A model generated the notes under the pieces. The model was not told the origin of the DNA and ran no database searches. It saw only the letters and a program-made list of their open reading frames with translations. Shown here piece by piece: positions 17,215 to 28,178 of a stretch of DNA of 64,000 nucleotides. Source of the stretch: Fluviicoccus sp. (GTDB taxonomy: Bacteria > Pseudomonadota > Gammaproteobacteria > Pseudomonadales > Moraxellaceae); assembly GCF_030646115.1 (NCBI RefSeq), contig NZ_JAUSMX010000018.1, positions 310,001 through 374,000 of the forward strand, read 5' to 3'. Position 1 is the first letter of the stretch. Every line of letters starts with the position of its first letter. The position numbers and the translations under genes are program-made.

Positions 17215-19419
17215 TTACTTGCCTGCAACCGTATCCGTCATCAAACGAGGTGTCACGAAGATCAACAACTCAACCTTGTCACTTCGCTTGATCTCCTGTT
17301 TGAACAAACGGCCCAGATAAGGAATATCGCCCAGCACCGGCGTCTTGATCACGCCTTTGTTCGACGACTCCTTGAAAATCCCGCCTAAAACCACGGTCTG
17401 ACCATCATCCACCAGAATATTGGTAGTCACCCGATTGGTATTGATCGTTACGGCACCGTTGGCAAGTACTTCACCCAGACTGTCGTTATTGACAAAGAGT
17501 TCCATATTGATGCGACCGTCGGGTGTAATGCTGGGCGTTACTTCCAGCGACAGCTCGGCATTCACAAACTTGACCGATGTCGCACCACTCGATGTGGACT
17601 CCTGATAAGGGATTTGCTTACCCGTGGCTACACGGGCTTTTTGCTTGTCTGCCGTCAATACACGCGGTGTGGCGATTACCTCTCCGTGTCCATCGGATTG
17701 CAAGGCTGACAACTCCAGATCCAGCACAATATTGTCGGAGTCCATGATCCCCAGCGCCAGAGAGCTGGCACCAGCTTTATCAATCCCCAAGTCCACCGCT
17801 AAATCCTTGGGTTTAGTAATTTCATAAGTTCGGAGCCCAGTGGTTGTGTCGATGGCCACCTTGCGCAGATCATCCAGAGTCGTGGTTGACCCCCCTGCCA
17901 TCAACCGCTTGTTGGAGCGGAAGTTGTCATGGGCGACCCCCCACTTGACACCCAGTTCCTTGGCAAAACTGCTGTCAGCCAAGACAATCCGAGCCTCAAT
18001 CATCACTTGTTTGACCGGAACATCCAGTTTGGCGATCAGCTCACGGATTTCATCAATTTTCTTGGCCGTGTCCTGAACAACCAGCATATTGGTTCGGGCA
18101 TCAACCGAAGCACTTCCCCGGGGGCTCAGCAAGGAATTGGTACCTGACTCCGAACCGGCACCCGCAGTGCCTGAAGAGATCAGCGACTGGATATCCGCCG
18201 CTTTGGCATAATTCACCTGGATAAATTCAGTTCGCAAAGGTGCAATTTGCTCGGATTGAGTCTGACTTTCAATTTCCAAGCGTTCACGGGCCGCAATTTC
18301 ATCCGCAGGCGCCACCAGCATCACATTACCGACGGTGCGTTTATCCAGTCCTTTGGTCTTAAGTATCAGATCAAGCGCCTGATCCCAAGGCACGTTTTGC
18401 AAGCGCAAGGTAATACGACCCGATACGGTATCACTGGCCACCAGATTCAAAGAGGTGAAATCAGCGATCAACTGCAGAACCGACCGAACTTCAATATCCT
18501 GAAAATTCAGGGAAAGTTTTTCACCGGTATAGACAAATTCCTTCCGGCGGCGCTCTTCTTTAAGAACCGGTTTGACGCTGATGGTCATTTCGGTATCTGT
18601 CTGATAAGCCAGATACTCGAATTCGCCTTGCGGCTGGATAACCATGACGCCGTTATTGCCTTCGTTGTAGGACTCAATCAATTTAACCGGTGTGGCAAAA
18701 TCCGTGACATCCAGCCGGCGGCGCAGTTTCTCAGGCACCTTGGCGCCCAGAAAACGCACAAAAATCTTATTGCCCTGTTGCATGACATCAACGGGTATCG
18801 AGGATTGCGACAAACCGATCAGCACTTGGCCGTCACCTTGCTCGCCTCGGCGGAAGTCCACATTCTCTACCTGCAGCGCGGCTGTCCTGGAGGCCTTTTG
18901 TGCGGCAACCGGAGCCTGTGCGGTGACAGGAGTAGAGGACGGAGATAAAGTCTGGTTACCAACTGCAAGAGCGGAAGCCCCTTGCTGCTCACCTTTCCCA
19001 ATACGGACAACGAGATTGTTACCCTCGACGCGCGTTACGTATCCGCTTGTCTCACCCAAATTAACGACAAGGCGAGTTCTTTCCTGATTATCAATCACCG
19101 TCAGGCTGCGAGCATTACCATTTCCAAGAGAGAGATATCGAGAGGGCAGCCCGTTACGCGTATTGGGCAAATCAAATACCAGTCTCGCAGGCTTATCGAT
19201 TTTGTAAGATTGCAACTGCGGCGGCGTCTGGTCAAAGGCCAGTTTAACTTCGATTTCGTCGCCGGGGAGCGTCACAAAATCAATCTGCTTGAGGAGCATA
19301 CGCTCGGCGGCGGCGGCAAATTGCACCAGTGACATCAAACCAAGGCCCAACACCAAACGGCGTACCTTGAAGCCAGCCCCTGCAACCTTGTTATTGTTCA
19401 TGTTGATCCGATTGATCAT
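17215..19419 (-). CDS. pilQ: Type IV pilus secretin PilQ
   Basis: The 734-residue outer-membrane secretin lets the pilus cross the outer membrane. After a signal peptide (VRRLVLGLGLMSLVQFAAAAE), two AMIN-like domains occupy the first ~300 residues (peptidoglycan binding). A secretin/STN domain follows around 330-400 (KLSLNFQDIEVRSVLQLIADFT), then an N1 domain (TEFIQVNYAKAADIQSLI) and the C-terminal secretin domain (VPVKQVMIEARIVLADSSF ... VDDGQTVVLGGIF ... VPYLGRLFK-like end). The ATG at 19419 has AGGAGA eight bases upstream. It is 23 bases from pilP. PilP is its periplasmic partner in the family. Confidence 0.96.
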   Translation of the reverse strand: MINRINMNNNKVAGAGFKVRRLVLGLGLMSLVQFAAAAERMLLKQIDFVTLPGDEIEVKLAFDQTPPQLQSYKIDKPARLVFDLPNTRNGLPSRYLSLGNGNARSLTVIDNQERTRLVVNLGETSGYVTRVEGNNLVVRIGKGEQQGASALAVGNQTLSPSSTPVTAQAPVAAQKASRTAALQVENVDFRRGEQGDGQVLIGLSQSSIPVDVMQQGNKIFVRFLGAKVPEKLRRRLDVTDFATPVKLIESYNEGNNGVMVIQPQGEFEYLAYQTDTEMTISVKPVLKEERRRKEFVYTGEKLSLNFQDIEVRSVLQLIADFTSLNLVASDTVSGRITLRLQNVPWDQALDLILKTKGLDKRTVGNVMLVAPADEIAARERLEIESQTQSEQIAPLRTEFIQVNYAKAADIQSLISSGTAGAGSESGTNSLLSPRGSASVDARTNMLVVQDTAKKIDEIRELIAKLDVPVKQVMIEARIVLADSSFAKELGVKWGVAHDNFRSNKRLMAGGSTTTLDDLRKVAIDTTTGLRTYEITKPKDLAVDLGIDKAGASSLALGIMDSDNIVLDLELSALQSDGHGEVIATPRVLTADKQKARVATGKQIPYQESTSSGATSVKFVNAELSLEVTPSITPDGRINMELFVNNDSLGEVLANGAVTINTNRVTTNILVDDGQTVVLGGIFKESSNKGVIKTPVLGDIPYLGRLFKQEIKRSDKVELLIFVTPRLMTDTVAGK

Positions 19420-19442
19420 TTCATTCTCCTGGCCGAATTGGC

Positions 19443-19973
19443 TCATTTGTCGGCCATAACGATACTGCGAGGACGCTCGACCCAACCGTCGCGCCCATCC
19501 GGGACAATTTCCATCAGACTAATCTGACTTTGTGTAATCTCGGTAATGCGGCCATGATTTTTGCCAGCATAACTACCTACTTTTACACGCTGCACACCGC
19601 CATCACCGTCTTCGATCAAACCGTAGAGCAGAGAACCCGGTCGTTGCAAGGTTCCCCGCATCCGCAGTGACTCCAGATTGAATTTCTCCAGATACTCCTG
19701 CGGACGGGAGAAGTCAGGCACAACAGGCTTGTCGCCCTGCCTCACCTTGATCATCATCTCGGTTTCAGGAGGCGTAAACGGGCTTCGCAACTGGTGAGCC
19801 GCATAGGTAAAGGAAGGCATTGGCGTAAATTCAGGAGGAGGCTCAACCCGGCCGCGGGGCTGTTTGCGAATGGCGTCCATACGCGCCTTGACTTCATCAA
19901 ACCCCGTAGAACAACCTGTCATTCCGGATGACGCCACTATCAACAGCAGGGCTGACACTAAAGTTTTCTGCAT
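19443..19973 (-). CDS. pilP: Type IV pilus assembly lipoprotein PilP
   Basis: The 176-residue lipoprotein has a signal ending SSGMTGC, giving Cys at about residue 21. A Pro-rich linker (RVEPPPEFTPMPSF) leads to the C-terminal beta domain (SLRMRGTLQRPGSLLYGLIEDGDGGVQRVKVGSYAGKNHGRI), which contacts the PilQ N0/N1 region in known systems. A GTG two codons upstream overlaps the pilO stop and is an alternative start. It links the PilMNO inner-membrane platform to the secretin. Confidence 0.93.
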   Translation of the reverse strand: MQKTLVSALLLIVASSGMTGCSTGFDEVKARMDAIRKQPRGRVEPPPEFTPMPSFTYAAHQLRSPFTPPETEMMIKVRQGDKPVVPDFSRPQEYLEKFNLESLRMRGTLQRPGSLLYGLIEDGDGGVQRVKVGSYAGKNHGRITEITQSQISLMEIVPDGRDGWVERPRSIVMADK

Positions 19974-19975
19974 GA

Positions 19976-20713
19976 TCACGCCCCCCCCTTAGCAGTGCCT
20001 TTGGCTCCGGCGTCCTTTTTACTTTTCGCACCGGAAGAATCATCCTCCGCACCAGCCTCTTTATATCGATAGGTTTTCGCCGTTATTTCCATCGCCAATA
20101 CAGGAGCACCACTATCAGCCAACCGGTTTTGCAGCGTTGATATCTTGTAGTCATGGAGTGTGACAATTCGCGGCAAAGCAGACACACCACTGATAAACGC
20201 ACCAAATGCATGGTAGTCGCCGTGAACCTTGATATTGATTGGCAGTTCAGCATAAAACTCTTTGGAGGCCTCGGTTCCCAAATCAATACCGTCAAACTCA
20301 AGCCCGCTGCCCAAGCCGGTGTGCGTAATGTCCTCCAGCAAACCAGGTACTTCGGTATCCTGAGGCAATTGACGGAGCAGGGAACCGAAAGAATCCTCCA
20401 TGTCCTTCAACTGCTTTTTATAGACGTCCAGATTGTTCGCCTTAAATACCTTTTCTTCAAAATCCTGCAACAACTGCCCTTGTTCTTCCTCACCGCGCGC
20501 AAGAGTTTCGCGAAGGCCAGATATATCAAAAACGTAGCCAAGAATCAGGACAACAACAAAAACGATGATGTAGATCAAAACCTTGACAGCTTGGGGCCAT
20601 GACCCGATATTTTCGGGATCCAAGGTGTTCAGCGTGTTGATAAACTCCTGCAAATCAAATTTCTTGGAGTTCTTGCCGCCGGCCTTTTCCAGGCTTATGC
20701 CCTTAAGTTTCAT
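19976..20713 (-). CDS. pilO: Type IV pilus inner-membrane protein PilO
   Basis: The 245-residue bitopic protein has a short cytoplasmic N-terminus, one transmembrane helix (AVKVLIYIIVFVVVLILGYVF, ~44-64), a coiled coil (~65-115) and a ferredoxin-like periplasmic domain containing INIKVHGDYHAFGAFISGVSALPRIVTLHDYKI. The C-terminus ends in a Lys/Ala/Gly-rich tail. PilO pairs with PilN in the alignment subcomplex. Its ATG overlaps the pilN stop by four bases (ATGA), indicating coupling. Confidence 0.94.
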   Translation of the reverse strand: MKLKGISLEKAGGKNSKKFDLQEFINTLNTLDPENIGSWPQAVKVLIYIIVFVVVLILGYVFDISGLRETLARGEEEQGQLLQDFEEKVFKANNLDVYKKQLKDMEDSFGSLLRQLPQDTEVPGLLEDITHTGLGSGLEFDGIDLGTEASKEFYAELPINIKVHGDYHAFGAFISGVSALPRIVTLHDYKISTLQNRLADSGAPVLAMEITAKTYRYKEAGAEDDSSGAKSKKDAGAKGTAKGGA

Positions 20714-21362
20714 TTGGCCGCCTCCTTCTTGGCTTTATTGCTCTTCTTCGAGGAAGCCGATGTTTCATCCAGTCCCGACTCAGGCGCCTCCAACTCTACC
20801 GTCAAGGTAAAGTCACTGGTCTTGGGCTTGTCAGACGCTCCCTTGGTGCCTGCTTGCTTGGTGCCTGCTTGCTTGGTATCGCTGGAGGTCACACTGGCCA
20901 GCACCGGGTTTTTGAACCAAGCGGACGCATTGAGGTTACGCAAGAATGTCGCCACCTGATTATTGCTCTCGGCCACACCCGTGATCGTGAATTTATTTTC
21001 CTTTCGCTCAATCAGCTTCAGGAACAGTTTATCCGGCACCGCCCGAACCAGATCATCAAAGACCCTCACGATAACCGGCCTGCGGCCCTGCAAATCCTGA
21101 ATAACCTTCATCCGCGCCAGCAATTCATCCTTGCGTTTTTGAAGCTCGTCAATTTCGGCAATCTGCTTGTCAAGCACCACAATTTCAGACTTGATGAAGG
21201 CCTTCTGCTCTTCCTGATCCCCGATCTGAGAACTGACCAGCATGTGAAAGAAGAGCAGTAACACCAGTGCTACCAAGGCTACCGCCATATTGATGACTAA
21301 AAACTCCTGCTTGCGCTGGGTTCGGAGTTCCTGCCGCCACGGTAATAGATTGATCTTCGCCA

Positions 21363-21363
<1 letters not shown>
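20710..21363 (-). CDS. pilN: Type IV pilus inner-membrane protein PilN
   Basis: The 217-residue protein carries the cytoplasmic MAKINLLPWR motif that docks into PilM, then one transmembrane helix (INMAVALVALVLLLFFHMLV), a coiled coil (EKAFIKSEIVVLDKQIAEIDELQKRK region) and a ferredoxin-like periplasmic domain. The tail carries a KQAGT-KQAGT-K tandem repeat from a 15-base DNA duplication, then Lys/Ser-rich residues. The start overlaps the pilM stop by one base. Confidence 0.95.
20842..20877. repeat. 15-bp tandem repeat inside pilN
   Basis: The unit CTTGGTGCCTGCTTG occurs twice in tandem (20842-20856, 20857-20871), followed by a six-base partial copy. It encodes repeated KQAGT in the PilN C-terminal region; the unit length keeps the frame. 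Confidence 0.9.
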
Positions 21364-22601
<1,238 letters not shown>

Positions 22602-25031
22602 ATGAATCATTCCGAAGCTTCCTCCAGCCGCACGCGCACCCTTGCCGCGGCCATGTTTGCGGGTATGCTAAGCCTAATACTATTGGGCTGTGGCGTCTAT
22701 TTATATCTCAGCCCGCAATTGCCAAACGTTGAGCAACTCCGGGAAATTTCTCTCGAAACCCCCCTGCAAATTTACAGCCGCGACGGAAAACTTATCAGTG
22801 AGTTTGGCGAGAAGCACAGCCGCCCCCTGAAGTTTGATGAAATTCCCCCGCTTTTTGTCCAGGCCTTCCTGGCAGCCGAAGACGACAACTTCTTCAATCA
22901 CAGCGGCATCAGCCTAAAGGGGCTGGCGCGGGCCATGGCGGATATTGCCCAAACCGGCTCCATCCAGTCCGGAGGCTCCACCATCACCATGCAGGTTGCC
23001 AAGAATTACTTCTTGTCATCCCGTCGCACGTTCAGCCGCAAATTCACCGAGATCCTTCTGGCCAGAAACATTGAACATGCCCTGACCAAGCAGGAAATCA
23101 TGGCGTTGTATGTCAACAAGATCTTCCTGGGACAACGGGCCTACGGCATCGGGGCTGCCGCTGAAGTTTACTATGGTAAAAATGTTACGCAACTGTCTCT
23201 TGCCGAAATGGCGATGATTGCCGGGTTGCCCAAGGCACCCTCCAAATACAATCCCGTGGTTAACCCAAAGCGCGCACTTGAGCGCCGCGACTGGATACTG
23301 GGGCGCATGTTGCGCCTCAAATACATTGATCAACTTCAGTACGATGCTGCCATCGACGCTCCCGTTGGCCTGAACTTCCGCCCTCCAAAGACCGAGGTTT
23401 ACGCCCCTTGGCTGGCTGAAATGGTTCGTGCGGCACTGGTGGCTCGGTTCGGGGAAAAAATTCAGGGCGCCGGATACCGCATCTATACCAGTGTCCACTC
23501 CGATAACCAGAATGCAGCCGTCCGCGCCGTTATAGACGGGCTGAGTGCTTACGACCGCCGCCATGGCTGGCGTGGCGCAGAAGCGAATGATGTACCGCTG
23601 GCAGGCTTTTATGAAGCGGGGGGGCTGACGCCAGCCAAGGTCACCGGTATCGAGAAGCGCGCCGTCACCGCCATCCTCAAAAACGGCGCGACGATTCGCA
23701 TTGAGTGGCCTGGCCTCAGCTGGGCAAGACCCTACAAAACTGTGAACAGCCTAGGCGCTTCGCCCGGAAAAGCGGGCCAGATTGTCAAGCTCAACGATAT
23801 TATCCGTGTACGGAAATCCGGCAACGCTTGGCGTTTGTCACAAATTCCGGCAGCACAGGGACAACTGATCGCCCTCAACCCGGATACGGGCGCCATTGAA
23901 GCGCTGGTTGGCGGCTTTGATTATGGGCGAAGCCAGTTCAATCGCAGCCTGCAGGGGTGGAGGCAAGCTGGCTCGACATTAAAACCTTTCATTTATACCC
24001 TGGCGCTGGAGCGGGGCTATACCCCGCAGAGCATGATCAACGATGCGCCTATGACGGTCGGCAACTGGTCGCCCAGCAACTCGGATGGCGAGTACATGGG
24101 CCCCATCACTCTCCGCCGCGCCCTTTATCTGTCGCGCAATCTGGTTTCAGTGCGGCTGTTGCAAGCAGTTGGTGTTGACCGGGCCCGATCCTATCTGGAC
24201 CGCTTCGGTTTCATGGATGACCAACTTCCCAAAAACCTGACCCTGGCCCTCGGTACGGCGCAGGTTGTGCCGGTGCAAATGGCTACCGCCTACGCCGTGA
24301 TTGCCAATGGCGGTTATCGCATCAACCCCTACTTCATTGAGCGTATTGAAGACGCACGCGGCAATGTCCTGTTCCGGGCCACTCCGGAACAAGTATGCCG
24401 GGAATGCGAACATCCCGTTATCACTGCGGAACCGGCCGGCCCGACTACGCCGACCGCCGAATCCGATGCGCCGGTCGAAATTACCGGCCAAGGCTCGGAC
24501 ATCACTGTCACCCCTCCTCCGACTCCGCCCGTTGCCGTCATTGCCTCGGAACTTCCCGCTTATCCGCCGGCCCGCCGGGTCATGGGGGCCAAATCCGCGT
24601 ACCAGATGGCCAATATTCTCCGCGATGTGATTCTGCATGGCACTGGACGGGGTGCTTTGAGCCTGGGGCGCAGTGATATCGCCGGAAAGACAGGAACCAC
24701 CAATGACGCCAAGGATGCCTGGTTCGCCGGTTTCAACCCGCGCATGGTGGCAGTAGCCTGGGTCGGCTTTGACAATCCTGCCCCTCTGGGTCGTCTGGAG
24801 TATGGCGGTTACGCGGCCTTGCCGATCTGGAACGATTTCATGAAGGTGGCATTGGCCCCCCTCCCCGACCAATGGCTGACTCCGCCGGGCGGCATGAAAG
24901 CAGCTACACCCGCATCGGGCAGCGGCAGCGCCCCGGTAACACCTGATGCTGATCCGGCCGCCACTGACCCGAACGAAGCCGTCACCCCTGATACCCCGCC
25001 CGTGCAAACATCTCCCGACGAGATTTTTTGA
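22602..25031 (+). CDS. mrcA: Penicillin-binding protein 1A (bifunctional peptidoglycan synthase)
   Basis: The 809-residue inner-membrane protein has one N-terminal anchor (AAAMFAGMLSLILLGCGVYLYL). The GT51 glycosyltransferase domain (~50-230) carries AAEDDNFFNHSGIS and GGSTITMQVAKN. An OB-like insert follows, then the transpeptidase with SxxK S458-T-L-K461 and the KTGTT motif near residue 700. The tail is a Pro/Ala/Asp-rich stretch. It polymerises and cross-links peptidoglycan in the periplasm. In Pseudomonas the homologue is called ponA, and the divergent pilM/ponA arrangement is classic. A strong terminator follows. Confidence 0.95.
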   Translation: MNHSEASSSRTRTLAAAMFAGMLSLILLGCGVYLYLSPQLPNVEQLREISLETPLQIYSRDGKLISEFGEKHSRPLKFDEIPPLFVQAFLAAEDDNFFNHSGISLKGLARAMADIAQTGSIQSGGSTITMQVAKNYFLSSRRTFSRKFTEILLARNIEHALTKQEIMALYVNKIFLGQRAYGIGAAAEVYYGKNVTQLSLAEMAMIAGLPKAPSKYNPVVNPKRALERRDWILGRMLRLKYIDQLQYDAAIDAPVGLNFRPPKTEVYAPWLAEMVRAALVARFGEKIQGAGYRIYTSVHSDNQNAAVRAVIDGLSAYDRRHGWRGAEANDVPLAGFYEAGGLTPAKVTGIEKRAVTAILKNGATIRIEWPGLSWARPYKTVNSLGASPGKAGQIVKLNDIIRVRKSGNAWRLSQIPAAQGQLIALNPDTGAIEALVGGFDYGRSQFNRSLQGWRQAGSTLKPFIYTLALERGYTPQSMINDAPMTVGNWSPSNSDGEYMGPITLRRALYLSRNLVSVRLLQAVGVDRARSYLDRFGFMDDQLPKNLTLALGTAQVVPVQMATAYAVIANGGYRINPYFIERIEDARGNVLFRATPEQVCRECEHPVITAEPAGPTTPTAESDAPVEITGQGSDITVTPPPTPPVAVIASELPAYPPARRVMGAKSAYQMANILRDVILHGTGRGALSLGRSDIAGKTGTTNDAKDAWFAGFNPRMVAVAWVGFDNPAPLGRLEYGGYAALPIWNDFMKVALAPLPDQWLTPPGGMKAATPASGSGSAPVTPDADPAATDPNEAVTPDTPPVQTSPDEIF

Positions 25032-25037
25032 CCCCCA

Positions 25038-25068
25038 TAAAAAAACCCGCCTCACGGCGGGTTTTTTT
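25038..25068. terminator. Bidirectional rho-independent terminator between mrcA and rpmE
   Basis: CCCGCC (25046-25051) and GGCGGG (25056-25061) form a stem with a TCAC loop, flanked by A-run and T-run of seven, so it can serve both convergent genes. Confidence 0.9.
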
Positions 25069-25100
25069 ATACAGCACAACCGGAAATCCGGCAGCGGGTC

Positions 25101-25319
25101 TTACTTCTTGACCACACCGCGAACGCCGAAACGCTGCTTGAACTTGTCGATACGGCCGCCGGTGTCAACCACCTTCTGCTGACCGGTATAGAACGGGTGG
25201 CACTTGCCGCACACGTCCAGATGGATGTTCTTGCCCAAGGTGGAACGGGTCTGGATGATATTGCCGCACGAACAGGTGGCGGTGATTTCTTCGTAACGCG
25301 GATGGATATCGGCTCTCAT
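25101..25319 (-). CDS. rpmE: 50S ribosomal protein L31, zinc-binding form
   Basis: The 72-residue protein starts [12 protein letters not shown] and keeps four cysteines (CSC at 16/18 and CGKC at 37/40), the zinc-ribbon form of L31 used when zinc is sufficient. It converges with mrcA and shares its terminator. Length is normal. Confidence 0.96.
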   Translation of the reverse strand: MRADIHPRYEEITATCSCGNIIQTRSTLGKNIHLDVCGKCHPFYTGQQKVVDTGGRIDKFKQRFGVRGVVKK

Positions 25320-25490
25320 GATGCACCTAAAAAAAAGAGTGGTGGATTGGGTGTCGCCCCCCTGCGCTTTTCAGGAGTATTCCGGCAGGAACGACACGCG
25401 ACCATTCTTTTGGCCTACCCTGACAGTCTCTTCGTCAGAGCCAGACACAACAAGGAGGCGGAATATAGCAAAAATGAGTGGCGGACACAC

Positions 25491-25518
25491 TTGTTTTTTG
25501 GCGTGTCGTCGTTAGAAT
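25491..25518 (+). promoter_or_regulatory. Probable promoter of tRNA-Thr
   Basis: TTGTTT (25491-25496) and TAGAAT (25513-25518) are 16 bases apart and end 21 bases before the tRNA, which fits a sigma-70 start just upstream of it. Confidence 0.55.
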
Positions 25519-25539
25519 TGCGGACTCATTAACGGTCAT

Positions 25540-25615
<76 letters not shown>

Positions 25616-25629
25616 TGCGCCCTCCTCCC

Positions 25630-26235
25630 ATGTCCAGATCCTCCAAAAAAAAGTCCCGCTCCCCGGAGTTACCGGCTGAAGACCCTCGCCCGTCCGTCGA
25701 ATTGGCTGGCATGGGTGTACGCTTGATGTGCGCTGTCTATGACGCCTTGCTGATCATTGCCCTCAATGCGGTGGTCGGCGCCATCCTGATCGGCATCGCC
25801 ACGCCGGACGAAGCCTCGGCCCGCCATCAAGCCACGGTCTTGTCCGGCGATTTCCGCCGCTTGGTGCTGTTTCCGGTCATGGTGCTGACGACCTGGCTGT
25901 TTTACGGCTACTTCTGGCGGAAACAGGGGCAGACCCTGGGCATGCAGACTTGGCGCATCCGGGTCATTCGCCCGGACGGCAGCCTGCTGGGGTGGGCCGA
26001 CTCTTTCGGGCGCTGTGCTGCCGCCATGATCTTGCCGGCGGTTTGCGGCCTCACCGCCTACGTACTTTACCGCAGTCCCGGCCTGTTCATAATCAGCCTG
26101 CTCTTCGGTTTTGCCGGCAACTATCTGTGGGCTTTCCTCCATGGGCGCGGGGTCGCCTGGCACGACATGCTGTCCAGAACCGTCGTCATCCGCGTCCCGT
26201 CGGAAACCGGCCCCAAAAAAGATTCCCCGGACTGA
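25630..26235 (+). CDS. RDD family membrane protein
   Basis: The 201-residue protein begins MSRSSKKKSRS and has the RDD signature pattern: VRLMCAVYDALLIIALNAVV (first helix with conserved R and D), LFYGYFWRKQGQTLGMQTWRIRVI, and later helices ending in HDMLSRTVVI. Three to four transmembrane helices are expected. Some RDD proteins are Na+/H+ antiporters; function is otherwise unknown. An ATG at 25615 overlaps the tRNA 3' end, so I prefer 25630. It probably reads through from the tRNA promoter, as no other promoter is visible. Confidence 0.8.
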   Translation: MSRSSKKKSRSPELPAEDPRPSVELAGMGVRLMCAVYDALLIIALNAVVGAILIGIATPDEASARHQATVLSGDFRRLVLFPVMVLTTWLFYGYFWRKQGQTLGMQTWRIRVIRPDGSLLGWADSFGRCAAAMILPAVCGLTAYVLYRSPGLFIISLLFGFAGNYLWAFLHGRGVAWHDMLSRTVVIRVPSETGPKKDSPD

Positions 26236-26250
26236 TTTTCCGGAAATGAA

Positions 26251-27870
26251 TCAGTGTCCGGGCCTCCAGCCGTTCACCAGCGGATAGCGGCGGTCACGAC
26301 CAAAACCACGCGTGGTAATGCGTGGACCAATTGCCGCCTGCCGTCGTTTATACTCGTTGAAATCCACCATTCGGATGACCCGATAGACCGTCTCACGATC
26401 AAAACCGTCGGCAATAATCGCCTCGGCGCTTAAATCCTGCTCTATGTAGCTCTCCAGAATGGCATCCAGCACCGGATACGGCGGCAGGCTGTCTTCATCT
26501 TTCTGGTCCGGCGCCAGTTCAGCGGACGGCGGACGGTCAATCACCCGTTGCGGAATCACTTCCTGCCCGTCACGGGCGTTGCGGTATTCAGCCAGCCGGA
26601 AGACCAGGGTTTTGGGCACATCCTTCAGCACATCAAACCCACCCGCCATATCCCCGTAGAGTGTGGCATAGCCTACCGCCATCTCGGACTTGTTGCCGGT
26701 GGTCAGCACCAGCCAGCCCTTCTTGTTGGAAATAGCCATCAGTAACACGCCACGGGCGCGTGCCTGAAGATTCTCCTCGGTCTTATCCTTGGCCAAACCG
26801 GCAAAAACCGGCTGCAGAATTTGCTGGAAGGACTCAACCGCCGGAGCAATTTCCAGCACTGAGTAACCCACCCCCAGCGTGGCGGCCTCTGCCGCTGCAT
26901 CTTCCAGACTCATCGACGAGGTATAATGGAACGGCATCATCACCGCCTGCACCCGTTCCGGCCCCAACGCATCCACGGCAATGGCCAGCACCAGTGCGGA
27001 GTCGATGCCGCCGGACAATCCCAGCACCACGCCTTTGAACCCGCATTTATTGACATAGTCACGGACCCCAACCGTCAATGCCTGATACACCGCTGACTCA
27101 ACGCCCTGCGGACGCGCCCGAACACCAGTCTCAAAACACAAGTCATCCAGACGGAATCTGACCAGCTCCAACTGCGCGGCGAACAAGGGCAACTCCACCG
27201 CCACGCGGCCATCTGCATCCATGGCGAAAGAGCCTCCGTCAAAGACCAGTTCATCCTGTCCGCCCGCCAGATTCGCGTAAACCACCGGCAAACCGGATTC
27301 CCGACACCGGTCACCAACAACTTGCAGGCGCTCTGCCTGTTTACCGATATGGTAGGGCGAGGCATTGAGGTTCAGCACCAGTTGCGCCCCCGCCGACTTC
27401 AGCGCTGCCATTGGCCCGGCGTGCCAGATGTCCTCGCAAACGGTAAGGCCCAGCCGCACGCCCTTGAAATCGAAGACAACGCTTTCATGGCCCGGCTCGA
27501 AATAACGGCGCTCATCAAATACCTGATAATTCGGCAGTTTTTGCTTGGCATATTCGACCAGGCAGCGGCCATCCAGCCAGGCGCCCGCCAAGTTATAGAG
27601 ATCACCCTTTCGCCGTTGCGGATAGCCGATGACGACCAGAATGCCGCGTATGCCCGCCACCAGTTCAAGTGCAGCATTGACTCGCAGCTCCAGGCTGGGC
27701 CGCAGCAACAGGTCTTCGGGGGGATAGCCGGTCAGGGACAGTTCGGGGAATACAATCAGATCCGCCCCCATCGCACGGGCGCGGTCGGCCAGTTCAACGG
27801 CTTTACGGGCGTTCCCTTCAATATCACCCACCCAGAAGTCCTGCTGAGCAATCGCAATCGACAATGACAT
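26251..27870 (-). CDS. nadE: Glutamine-dependent NAD+ synthetase
   Basis: The 539-residue fusion starts MSLSIAIAQQDFWVGD. The N-terminal carbon-nitrogen hydrolase (glutaminase) domain shows its Glu (FPELSLTGYPPEDL), Lys (KQKLPNYQVFDERRYF) and Cys (GLTVCEDIWH). The C-terminal synthetase domain has LGLSGGIDSAL (PP-loop), TGNKSEMAVGYATLYGDMAGG and a C-terminal DFNEYKRRQ. It amidates deamido-NAD+ to NAD+ using ammonia channelled from glutamine. It converges with the RDD gene, leaving 15 bases between stops. Confidence 0.95.
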   Translation of the reverse strand: MSLSIAIAQQDFWVGDIEGNARKAVELADRARAMGADLIVFPELSLTGYPPEDLLLRPSLELRVNAALELVAGIRGILVVIGYPQRRKGDLYNLAGAWLDGRCLVEYAKQKLPNYQVFDERRYFEPGHESVVFDFKGVRLGLTVCEDIWHAGPMAALKSAGAQLVLNLNASPYHIGKQAERLQVVGDRCRESGLPVVYANLAGGQDELVFDGGSFAMDADGRVAVELPLFAAQLELVRFRLDDLCFETGVRARPQGVESAVYQALTVGVRDYVNKCGFKGVVLGLSGGIDSALVLAIAVDALGPERVQAVMMPFHYTSSMSLEDAAAEAATLGVGYSVLEIAPAVESFQQILQPVFAGLAKDKTEENLQARARGVLLMAISNKKGWLVLTTGNKSEMAVGYATLYGDMAGGFDVLKDVPKTLVFRLAEYRNARDGQEVIPQRVIDRPPSAELAPDQKDEDSLPPYPVLDAILESYIEQDLSAEAIIADGFDRETVYRVIRMVDFNEYKRRQAAIGPRITTRGFGRDRRYPLVNGWRPGH

Positions 27871-27950
27871 ATCCAAATACCGGCTTGCAGCGGAAAGCGC
27901 ATAGGATAGACTAGCGCGATTCCCTGCAAAAGTCCGAAAACGAGGCGTCG

Positions 27951-28178
27951 ATGATTCGTTTGATAGTTGTGGCAGCCATTGTCTGGCTGGTCATCTCCCT
28001 CATCCGCCGCAGCCTTGCCGGCCCATCGTCCCAAGAACCGGCTCCACCGGCCGCCACCGCCATGCATGCCTGCCGCTATTGCCGGGTCAACATTCCTGAA
28101 ACCGAGTGTGTCCGTTCCCAGGGACATTATTTTTGTTCGGAAGCCCACCGGGACGCGTGGCATCGGGACAACCCATGA
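27951..28178 (+). CDS. PP0621 family small membrane protein
   Basis: The 75-residue protein has one N-terminal transmembrane helix (IRLIVVAAIVWLVISLI), a Pro/Ala linker, and a C-terminal CRYCRVNIPE...GHYFCSEAHRDAWH, a treble-clef-like Cys/His cluster that may bind zinc. This matches the PP0621 family found next to pilS in Pseudomonas and relatives. Function is unknown. Its TGA overlaps the pilS ATG (ATGA), suggesting cotranslation with the pilus regulator pair. Confidence 0.75.
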   Translation: MIRLIVVAAIVWLVISLIRRSLAGPSSQEPAPPAATAMHACRYCRVNIPETECVRSQGHYFCSEAHRDAWHRDNP

